DNA of 64,000 bases from NCBI RefSeq assembly GCF_016863655.1, contig NZ_BOPH01000034.1, positions 62,001 to 126,000 on the forward strand, written 5' to 3'. Positions 27,386-34,820 of the stretch are shown here, one piece after another. Position 1 is the first letter of the stretch. Every line of letters starts with the position of its first letter. The DNA comes from Virgisporangium ochraceum. GTDB lineage: Bacteria > Actinomycetota > Actinomycetes > Mycobacteriales > Micromonosporaceae. The notes under the pieces were generated by a model that saw only the letters and a program-made list of their open reading frames with translations, ran no database searches and was not told the DNA's origin. Made by a program: the position numbers and the translations under genes.

Positions 27386-28813
27386 GTGAAGGTCGACGAA
27401 GCGTTCGACACGATCGATGAGAGGATCTCGCCGACTTCCAGCCAGGCGGCGACGGCCGCAAAGCGCGTGGCCCACTTCACTGAGATCCTTGAAGGGCTCG
27501 GACCGGGCGTCAAGGTGGTGCCGTCCGGGTCCTGGGCCCGCGGAACCTCGCTCGGCCCGATCCACGACGTCGACCTCATCGTGGTGTTCCCCGCGGATCA
27601 GCAACCGACCTGGGGAAACGGCTCGGGCACGGCCCAGGAGGCGCTCGACCACGTTCAGCAGGCGATCAAGAGCCATCTGAGCGAGCGGTACGGGTTCTCC
27701 TACGTCTGGGACACCGAGCCGCGTAACCATGTGGTCAAGTGCCGTCTGGACGGCAAGTTCGTCATCGACGAGATCCTGTTTCCAGGCTTCGCGGTCGAGG
27801 TCATGCCCGCCATTCGTGACGGGTCGGCGCTCCGGGTGCCCGAAGCTCACGACCGCCAATGGGCCACGGTCGACCCGGAATACCTGATCGCGGAGACTGC
27901 CCGGCGCCAGCGGGAATGGCCGCACTACACGGCGTTGGTCCGCCTCCTCAAACACTGGGCGAAGGAGCACCCGGAACTGGGCTTCTCGTCGCTGGCGATG
28001 GAGGTGCTGGCGCTGAAGTGCATACCGCGGCCACCGCTGTTCGGGTCGATGTCGCGGGCCGAGGCGTTGCGAGGGTTCTTCACGGCGGCTGCGGCGCAGA
28101 TCATGAAGGGCGTCCGGGATCCATCGGGGCGCTGCGGCGAGATCGAGCCCGGCATCAAGCGGCGCAAGGCCCGCGGGGAGTTCCTGAAAATGGCCGACCT
28201 GGCCGCGAACGCGGTCGAGTGGGAGAAGTCAGGCCACGAATTCGGCGACGACATCGCAATCCATTTCCTGCGCAAGATCTTCGGCAAACGGTTTCCCAGG
28301 CCCTCCCGCGATTGGAGCGACTACCTGATCGATCTGTGGTGGGCTGAGATGCACCGCACCGGGCCCGAGTTCCGCGACGCTCCGCATGATTGGAACCAGC
28401 GGTTCCAACACTCGGAGGGTCCGCACGAAGCCCGGGAACCCCCGCCCGGTCAGGGCCGGACGGGCGGCGACAGCCCAGACGAGGGCCCACAGGGTCCTCG
28501 CGGCGGTCCTGAGGACGGTCCGAAGTGGGGTCCGAACGGCGGGCCGACAGACCGTCCCGGTGGCGGATTCCCAGGTGCGAACCCGGCCGGTCCGTGGAGC
28601 AGCGGCGCCCCTCGTAACCCCACACGTCCCACTGAGGGAGGACCGCAGTCCGGTGGCCGTGGCCACCGTGAGGCGGGGCAGCCGAGAGTGTCATCCGTCG
28701 CCCGCTCCGGCGGGGTTTCCCTGGGAAACCCGGGCGGCCATCGCAAAGGCGTTCCGACCGCCAGCCCGGTGTACGCCCCAGCGGCGCCGCGACCCGACGA
28801 TCCCGCCGGATGA
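27386..28813 (+). CDS. cdnA: CD-NTase (cyclic oligonucleotide synthase), CBASS-1
   Basis: 475 residues from GTG with GAGGTGA upstream. The nucleotidyltransferase core has PSGSWARGT (46-54) and Asp61/Asp63 in HDVDLIVVF, with Glu138 (AVEVMP) as third metal ligand. The helical C-domain (SMODS-like) spans ~170-345. In CBASS this enzyme makes a cyclic di- or trinucleotide on phage infection that activates an effector. Residues ~350-475 are an unusual Gly/Pro-rich disordered tail ending in Pro-Ala-Gly. Type II CD-NTases are conjugated through their C-terminus, so a terminal Gly fits. The stop overlaps the E2 start (ATGA). Confidence 0.9.
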   Translation: MKVDEAFDTIDERISPTSSQAATAAKRVAHFTEILEGLGPGVKVVPSGSWARGTSLGPIHDVDLIVVFPADQQPTWGNGSGTAQEALDHVQQAIKSHLSERYGFSYVWDTEPRNHVVKCRLDGKFVIDEILFPGFAVEVMPAIRDGSALRVPEAHDRQWATVDPEYLIAETARRQREWPHYTALVRLLKHWAKEHPELGFSSLAMEVLALKCIPRPPLFGSMSRAEALRGFFTAAAAQIMKGVRDPSGRCGEIEPGIKRRKARGEFLKMADLAANAVEWEKSGHEFGDDIAIHFLRKIFGKRFPRPSRDWSDYLIDLWWAEMHRTGPEFRDAPHDWNQRFQHSEGPHEAREPPPGQGRTGGDSPDEGPQGPRGGPEDGPKWGPNGGPTDRPGGGFPGANPAGPWSSGAPRNPTRPTEGGPQSGGRGHREAGQPRVSSVARSGGVSLGNPGGHRKGVPTASPVYAPAAPRPDDPAG

Positions 28814-29331
28814 CCACTACGCGGCCGCCGGTCATCACCTGGTGGGAGGACGATCCGCGACGGCTCGCGGCCGAACTCGCAGCGATGGAAGTGGCCGCTC
28901 CCGGCCTCTTGTGGGACACCGCGGGTGCCGGCGGGTGGCAGGGCGAGGTGCCGTTGTGGCCGTTCGACCGCGAGGAACCACGCTGCCTGGGCGAGCTGGT
29001 CGAGGGCAAACTGCTGCACGTCGAGATCAATTTGAAGCCTGCACATCCGATGCTTTTCCCTCTGGTCTTTCCGAAGGTGCCGCTTTTTCCTGACACGTTG
29101 GGCGATCCTGACTGGCACCTCGCGCCCATCGGATCGCTCTGCCTGTTCCGGGGAACCGCGTGGTGGGACCCCACCACGCTCGTCGCCGACCTGATACCGA
29201 AGATCAGCGGCTGGTACCTCGAGTACCGCCTGATGAGGCGCGGGCGTATCGAGCGGATGCCCGACCGAGGGATCGACCGCGATCCGGAGCTTGACCGCCT
29301 CGTCGACCACTGCACGCAACCGGTCGGGTGA
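28810..29331 (+). CDS. Stand-alone E2-like conjugating enzyme, CBASS-1
   Basis: 173 residues. UBC-like fold with the hydrophobic HPMLFPLVFPKVPLF stretch (equivalent to the FPxxPP region) and catalytic Cys111 in IGSLCLF, preceded by a Trp-His. These match the bacterial E2 module of type II CBASS, where E2 receives the activated CD-NTase C-terminus. In most systems E2 is the N-domain of Cap2; here it is a separate polypeptide overlapping the CD-NTase and E1 genes by four bases each, so all are translationally coupled. Confidence 0.8.
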   Translation: MTTTRPPVITWWEDDPRRLAAELAAMEVAAPGLLWDTAGAGGWQGEVPLWPFDREEPRCLGELVEGKLLHVEINLKPAHPMLFPLVFPKVPLFPDTLGDPDWHLAPIGSLCLFRGTAWWDPTTLVADLIPKISGWYLEYRLMRRGRIERMPDRGIDRDPELDRLVDHCTQPVG

Positions 29332-30644
29332 GCGCCTCCTTGTTGGTCGTGCTCACCAGCGGATCGGCGGCTCGGATCGCGGCTGCCACGGCGACGTGGG
29401 GTGAGGCTGTCATCGCCGTCGACGGGCCGAACCGGGTCTTCGGGGTAGTCGGGACCTCCGACGGCGACACCGAAATGGTGCTCGACGAGCCGGGTACCGA
29501 GCTACACGCCACCACCCTGGTGCGCTCGCGCTGGCCGGGTGGCTGGGCACGGGGCGGTTCCTGGGTGGACGAGGCCCTCGACGTGACCGACGCGCAGAAC
29601 GGGCGGCTTGCGACCCGCCTCCTTCGCCCATCCCTGGCCGGGCTTCCCGAGCGGCTGTGGGAGGCCGAAGCGTGGGTCCTGGTGACATGGTCGCCCGACG
29701 CCGAGAATAGGGCCGCGAGAAACTGGGTCGCGTGGCTGATCGTTGGCGACCAAGCGGCCCTCCTGGGCGTCGAGGTGCTGCGGCCGATCGAGGCCGATCC
29801 GATCGAGGATCTCGGCCGGCACTGGCCGTTCGGGGACCTCGACCAGCGCGTGGTTGTCGTGGGTCTCGGCAGTATCGGTAGCGCGGCTGCCCTCGCCCTG
29901 GCCCGGTACGGAGTCCGTGACCTCGTCCTCGTAGACCCCGACCGGCTCCTGTCGCACAATCTCGTGCGGCACCAGTGCACGCGTTGGGATGTCGGCCGGT
30001 ATAAAGTCGATGCGGTGCGCGACGTCATCCTCACTCGGTGGCCGGCGACGCGGGTCAACGCGCTGAGGCTCCACACCGTCTACGCCGCGGACGTCATGCG
30101 CCCGCTGCTGCGCGAGTCCGCCCTCGTGCTGTGCGCGGCCGACGGTGTTGCGTCCCGGCGCAGCGTCAACCATCTCGCCCGGCGGGCCGAGTGCACGTCC
30201 GTATTCGCGTCCGTCCTGCGCGACGGCAGCGTGGGAGAGGTGCTCCGGGTACGCCCCTGGCCGGGCACCGGCTGCCTGCTGTGTGTGCGGACGCTGCTTG
30301 CCGAGCACGGGACGATCGACCCCGAGCCGCAGCAGGACGCCGACTACGGCACCGGGGACCCCCACCGTCCGATGACTGCAGTCGGTTCGGATCTCGAACT
30401 TGTCGGGGGCCTCGCGGCAAAGCTCGCGGTCGGGACGCTGCTGGAGGAGGCCGGCCACCATCATCAGGTCTTCCAGAAGGACTGGGCGTTGATCGGTCTC
30501 CAGATCGACCGCACCGCACCCGTGCCGTTCGACCTCTACCCGGGGCAAGTGCATTGGTTGCCCGCGGCCGGCGAGATCGTTTCGCGACCGGAGTGCCCGA
30601 CCTGCGGAGACGAAGCGCTCAAACCGTTCGAAACAAAGTCATGA
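29328..30644 (+). CDS. ThiF/E1-like adenylating enzyme, CBASS-1
   Basis: 438 residues. Residues ~1-165 are an N-terminal region I do not recognise (a degenerate JAB or E1 accessory domain is possible; no JAMM motif). Residues ~170-438 are the ThiF fold: GLGSIGS from Gly179, acidic LVDPDRL, and SHNLVRHQ with the adenylation Arg. Cys316, Cys319 and Cys423, Cys426 form a structural zinc site. It should adenylate the CD-NTase C-terminus and pass it to the E2 encoded just upstream. GTG start inside the E2 stop. Confidence 0.8.
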   Translation: MSASLLVVLTSGSAARIAAATATWGEAVIAVDGPNRVFGVVGTSDGDTEMVLDEPGTELHATTLVRSRWPGGWARGGSWVDEALDVTDAQNGRLATRLLRPSLAGLPERLWEAEAWVLVTWSPDAENRAARNWVAWLIVGDQAALLGVEVLRPIEADPIEDLGRHWPFGDLDQRVVVVGLGSIGSAAALALARYGVRDLVLVDPDRLLSHNLVRHQCTRWDVGRYKVDAVRDVILTRWPATRVNALRLHTVYAADVMRPLLRESALVLCAADGVASRRSVNHLARRAECTSVFASVLRDGSVGEVLRVRPWPGTGCLLCVRTLLAEHGTIDPEPQQDADYGTGDPHRPMTAVGSDLELVGGLAAKLAVGTLLEEAGHHHQVFQKDWALIGLQIDRTAPVPFDLYPGQVHWLPAAGEIVSRPECPTCGDEALKPFETKS

Positions 30645-31840
30645 CCGCGGCCGGAGCGCAACGCAGGCCCGACGCCCGTACGCGGGTGTGGTGGTGGCTC
30701 ATTGCGCTGCCGGGCCGGCTGGTGACCCGAGAGTGGATCATCGCGGTCGCGTTCACAATCGGCATGGCGAGCCTGAGCGTGGCCTTCGGGGTGGTTCCCG
30801 ACCTCGCGGCGGAGGGGTGGGCGGGTAACCCCCGGTTGCCATGGTTGGTCGGCTTCACGGTCGTCGCGATGGTCTTCCTGGTCGCCGGCGCCGGGATGTG
30901 GTGGCTGCGCAACACGCTCCTGCACCGGCGCGGTACCGCCTACATCGTTGAGGAAACCGCCCCCGGCTGGGACCCCGAAGACAAGCGCGCGTTCACTGCG
31001 GCCATCAGGTCGCAGTTCGCCGCGGTGCGGGAGGTACCCGGCCCTGCCCGGCTGCGGGGTGACTGGGAATGGGCGTTCGACCACCGCGCCGCGCTATGGG
31101 GCGAACGCCTGACCGACCTCGTCCACTCGTTCCGGGTCGTTTACATCAACGACGATCCGACCACGCCGAACGCGCTGTATATGTGGGCGCCCTGGCCGGT
31201 CGCCCTCGCCTTCGGGCTTCGCACACACAACCGGAACCGGAGCCTGAACTTACAGGTCCGGGCCCGGCCGAGCTTCGGCCGCCGGGGAACTGTGCGAGCC
31301 GTCGCGTTCACGGATCCGGGCCACACCTTCGGCGATCCGGGTGGCACCCAGCAGCCACCGGCGGGCACCATCACTGTTCGCGAGTACCCCGTTCGGCTGC
31401 GGGTCGAGCCGGCCGGGGCGGGGCCGCCGGTCGTCGTTCTGCTCCTGCGGACCTCCGACCTCCCGTTCGGCCCGCTGCCCAGTGAGCCGCACGGCGGCAC
31501 TCCCACCCTATCGGTGACCGACGGTGCGACGCTTAACCTCCCCGGCGACGCTCTGGCGACGGTCCACGAATGGGTCTACCAGCCGGTTGGCCAAACCATT
31601 GACTGGGTCGAATTTCCGGCCGTGGTCGCTTCCGCCGCCGCCTGGATCCGGGACCGGGCCGATGTCGCCGACGGGTCCAGTCTTCTGCTTGGCGCGCTGC
31701 TACCACAGGAGGTGGCTGTAGGGATCGGCATCGTGGCGGCGAGGACGCCGAACTGGCCGGCCCACCTGTGGCCCATGATGCACGACCCGGCTCGTGGACT
31801 CGTCGTAGTTCGACTCGATCTGGGCCGCGGCACCGCATGA
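30641..31840 (+). CDS. Two-TM SAVED effector (Cap14-like), CBASS-1
   Basis: 399 residues. Two predicted membrane helices near residues 27-50 and 65-90 (WIIAVAFTIGMASLSVAFGV; WLVGFTVVAMVFLVAGAGMWWL). The C-terminal ~200 residues end like SAVED domains (LLLGALLPQEVAVGIGIVAA, then LVVVRLDLG). SAVED domains bind the cyclic nucleotide; TM-SAVED effectors are thought to disrupt the membrane and kill or arrest the infected cell. The ATG overlaps the E1 stop. SAVED assignment is by motif pattern, not alignment. This is the last gene of the operon. Confidence 0.7.
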   Translation: MTAAGAQRRPDARTRVWWWLIALPGRLVTREWIIAVAFTIGMASLSVAFGVVPDLAAEGWAGNPRLPWLVGFTVVAMVFLVAGAGMWWLRNTLLHRRGTAYIVEETAPGWDPEDKRAFTAAIRSQFAAVREVPGPARLRGDWEWAFDHRAALWGERLTDLVHSFRVVYINDDPTTPNALYMWAPWPVALAFGLRTHNRNRSLNLQVRARPSFGRRGTVRAVAFTDPGHTFGDPGGTQQPPAGTITVREYPVRLRVEPAGAGPPVVVLLLRTSDLPFGPLPSEPHGGTPTLSVTDGATLNLPGDALATVHEWVYQPVGQTIDWVEFPAVVASAAAWIRDRADVADGSSLLLGALLPQEVAVGIGIVAARTPNWPAHLWPMMHDPARGLVVVRLDLGRGTA

Positions 31841-32253
31841 ACCCGGCCGCGATCAGGCGGGGATCGGGCGGGGGCGAGCTGCAGACCGGCGACGCCGTGG
31901 CCATCACTGCCCTCCAACGCCCCAAATGGGGCGCGGCTCGGAACTCGGCCTCAGCCGAGCGTGGATGTGAGACGTGGGCCGGCCGCACAGATGGCAACCC
32001 AGCCAACGTTTGTGGTCACAGCACTAATTAGCCGTCGTTGCGCCGCGATACTCAGGACGCCTTTGATCATCGTCGCCGGGCACAGTTCGGCTCCTCGTGC
32101 GCCGGCGCTTCGGCATCGAGGTCGCCTATCCGAGTCTGTCGTACCTCGGGTGTAGCGTTCTGCCGACTGTTGACGCGCTGGCGGGCTCTGGGGGGAACCG
32201 AGCCCGACGACACCAGATCAGCAGCGAGGATTTCGATCAAGAGGGGGAATCGT
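31841..32253. promoter_or_regulatory. Gap between the two CBASS operons
   Basis: 413 bases without a supportable gene. A TTGACG box occurs near 32169 and a strong GAGGGGG ribosome site at 32241-32247 precedes the second CD-NTase. A promoter for CBASS-2 is expected here; I cannot pick the -10 box. An A+T-rich patch lies at 32020-32035. Confidence 0.4.
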
Positions 32254-33261
32254 ATGGCGACGCTGCCTACGAATTTTCGGGATGCGCTGTCGAACATTCA
32301 GCCAGCCGTGGACGAGAAACACGCGGCCCAGGCCCACGCCGAGGTCAGCAAGGTGCTGACCAGCGACGCCAAGCTGCAGGCGCTGGGTATCAGCCCGGTG
32401 CTGATCGGCTCGTATGCCCGTGAGGTGTCGATCCGGCGAGTCAAAGACGTAGATGTGTTCGGCCGGCTGACCGCCGCCGACGACACGCTCGCGCCTGGTA
32501 GGGCCATGGGTCTGTTCGAGAACGCGCTCCGCGCCGAGTACGGCGACCGGGTGGAGCGGCAGCACCGCTCGTTCAAGGTTGAGTTCCCGGACTTCGACCT
32601 TTGCGTCGACGCGGTTCCGGCACGCCCGCGCGGAAAACATTGGGAAATCCCCAATCGACCCAATGAGCGGGCCCGCTGGGTCGAGACCAACCCCACCAGG
32701 CTCAACGACCTGACCACGGCCGCGAACAAGTCGTTCACGCTCAACAAAGCCGGGATCTACGTGCCGACGGTCAAGCTCATCCGGCAGGTGCGCCGGATCT
32801 GGGTGACCGACCAGCCCGGCGGCTTCTTCTTCGAGATCATGACCTACTGGGCCTTCCGGAACGAGCAGCCCAACGCGTCCAGCCACGCGGAGTACCTGAC
32901 GGTGACCCTGGAAGCCATCGCCGACATGTTGCCCGCCGTCGCCGCCGACGGCCTGGACGACCCGACGCTGCCCGGCAAGAAGATCAGCACGAAGGCGACT
33001 GCCGCGGACCTTGCCGCCGCCACGAAGCAGATCGCCGCCGCGGCTACCCTCGCCCGTAACGCCTTGGACGAGGAAGATCCGTGCCGGGCGGCGGCGCGGT
33101 GGCGGAAGCTGTTGGGCAAGACCAGCACCGGCAGTCAGGTGTTCCCGTTGCCGGACTACTGCAACGCCGACGGTAGTCGCCGCGCGGCGGCCAACCGGGC
33201 AACCGCCGGTGTGGTTGGCGGCGCCGCGCAGGTGCCGGCCGGCAGCGACCGCTTCGCGTGA
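32254..33261 (+). CDS. CD-NTase (cyclic oligonucleotide synthase), CBASS-2
   Basis: 335 residues. Core motif IGSYAREVS (51-59), Asp65/Asp67 in KDVDVF and third acidic Asp119 (CVDAVP). A conserved FEIMTYWAF helix lies in the C-domain. The sequence differs strongly from the CD-NTase at 27386 (GSYAREV versus GSWARGT), so it belongs to another clade and probably makes a different product. The last ~25 residues are Ala/Gly-rich and the chain ends Asp-Arg-Phe-Ala. Its stop overlaps the next start (GTGA), placing the Cap2-like enzyme in the same operon. Confidence 0.88.
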   Translation: MATLPTNFRDALSNIQPAVDEKHAAQAHAEVSKVLTSDAKLQALGISPVLIGSYAREVSIRRVKDVDVFGRLTAADDTLAPGRAMGLFENALRAEYGDRVERQHRSFKVEFPDFDLCVDAVPARPRGKHWEIPNRPNERARWVETNPTRLNDLTTAANKSFTLNKAGIYVPTVKLIRQVRRIWVTDQPGGFFFEIMTYWAFRNEQPNASSHAEYLTVTLEAIADMLPAVAADGLDDPTLPGKKISTKATAADLAAATKQIAAAATLARNALDEEDPCRAAARWRKLLGKTSTGSQVFPLPDYCNADGSRRAAANRATAGVVGGAAQVPAGSDRFA

Positions 33262-34820
33262 CCCGCGCCTGGGACGCTGGCCTCGCCGCCGAGCGCGACG
33301 CCTGGCGCGCCGCGCTCGGCACGGCTGGTTTCTCCGACGACGGGGCCACGCTGCACGGACCGGTGCGCTGGTTACACCCCGACGGCCAGACGGTCACCGC
33401 CACCATCGAGGTGACCGCCACCGAGTCGTTCCCGTTCACCCCGCCCCGGGTCCGGATTCTGGATCCCGGCGCGGAGTTGGAGCTGACCTTCCACCGTGAA
33501 CGAGACGGTGCCCTGTGCCTGTGGGGAGCAGATGTCGCCGTCGATGACGCACCCTGGTCCGAACCGGCCCAGCTCCTGGCACGTGTGGCGGGCTGGCTGG
33601 CCGAGACTGCTGCGGGCTGGCCAGGCGACGACGACTGCGACCTGGAACGGTATCTGCAGCCCGACTCCCGCATGGTGCTCTACGACCGCGACATACTCGT
33701 CGCCACACGCGGTTGCGTGCGCACGTTCACCGACGCTGGCGGTCAGCGGGTCACGGTCAGCGGCGAACCGCAGCGGCCGCCGAGTCGGTGGCGGGTGAAT
33801 AAGCAGGGAGGTGGGCGGCGCAACCATCGCCGCCGGCCGAGGGTCGGCCGGAAGCAGCGGCGTCTGGCGTGGGTAGCTGATATCGGGCAGGTCGACAGGG
33901 TGATCGCCGACTGGGACACGCTGTGCGCCGTGCTGGGCTCGGACACGAGCGAGGTCCGGCGACTGGTGTCGATCGGTGTGGTCGAGTTCGTGATCCTGCG
34001 GTACCGGCGGGCCGACGCCGACGGCGTGCTCGCTCTTGCCGTGGCCCCAGCCCTTCGGGGAAACGGATATGAGGTGCGTGCCTGCGAAAGCGCCGATACC
34101 AGCGTCGCGACCCGGATGCTGCGCGCCGGCAGCACCGCGTTCGACCTTGCGGATCGGCGGGTCGCGGTGATCGGTGTGGGAGCAGTCGGGTCCTTCGTCG
34201 CCGACCTGCTGTTCAGGCACGGAGTCCGCCGAATGACCCTGATCGACCCGCAACTGCTGCGTCCCGGCAACCTGGTCAGGCACCTCGCAGGCGAGGCCAT
34301 GGTCGGCTATCCGAAGGCCGCCGCAGTGAAAGCCAAGCTGGCCGGGCTCGGCTTCGACGTTTCCGGCGTCGACTATCAGCGTGACCGGCTGTCTACCCCC
34401 GAGCAGGCGATCAGAGTGATCCGCGACCACCACCTGATCATCGACGCCACGGCCAATCAGCGCGCCACCGCGCTGCTCGCGTGGGCAAGCAGCCAGATCG
34501 CCCACCCGGTTGTATCGGTGTGCGTACAACGGCAGGGCGGCGTCGTCCGGGTCGACCGTTTCCCGCGACGCGGCGACGAACAGCACCTGGACCCGCTACC
34601 GCCGTCGACTGCGTTCGACCTCGGCCGGGAACACGGCTGCGACGAACCGGTGTCGGTGACCCCGCCCGCTGCGGTCGTAGCAGCCGCCCAATTGACCTGC
34701 CGGGTAGCGATTGACGAGCTGACCCTGGGCTGCGCACTACCTGCGACCCTGCTCGACGTCCTCATCCCGCAGGAGCCGCCCTACGATGTGCTTGGCATGC
34801 ACACGGGCAGCACCCCGTGA
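33258..34820 (+). CDS. cap2: Cap2-like E2-E1 fusion ligase, CBASS-2
   Basis: 520 residues. N-terminal E2 domain (~1-150): FPFTPPRVRILDP and catalytic Cys87 in GALCLWG. A basic linker (~175-200, Arg/Gly-rich). C-terminal ThiF/E1 domain from ~290: AVIGVGAVGS with Gly306, LIDPQLL, GNLVRH adenylation Arg. In type II CBASS, Cap2 conjugates the CD-NTase C-terminus to cellular targets and primes it for signalling. Overlaps both neighbours by four bases. The E2 and E1 parts joined here are separate genes in CBASS-1. Confidence 0.88.
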   Translation: MTRAWDAGLAAERDAWRAALGTAGFSDDGATLHGPVRWLHPDGQTVTATIEVTATESFPFTPPRVRILDPGAELELTFHRERDGALCLWGADVAVDDAPWSEPAQLLARVAGWLAETAAGWPGDDDCDLERYLQPDSRMVLYDRDILVATRGCVRTFTDAGGQRVTVSGEPQRPPSRWRVNKQGGGRRNHRRRPRVGRKQRRLAWVADIGQVDRVIADWDTLCAVLGSDTSEVRRLVSIGVVEFVILRYRRADADGVLALAVAPALRGNGYEVRACESADTSVATRMLRAGSTAFDLADRRVAVIGVGAVGSFVADLLFRHGVRRMTLIDPQLLRPGNLVRHLAGEAMVGYPKAAAVKAKLAGLGFDVSGVDYQRDRLSTPEQAIRVIRDHHLIIDATANQRATALLAWASSQIAHPVVSVCVQRQGGVVRVDRFPRRGDEQHLDPLPPSTAFDLGREHGCDEPVSVTPPAAVVAAAQLTCRVAIDELTLGCALPATLLDVLIPQEPPYDVLGMHTGSTP

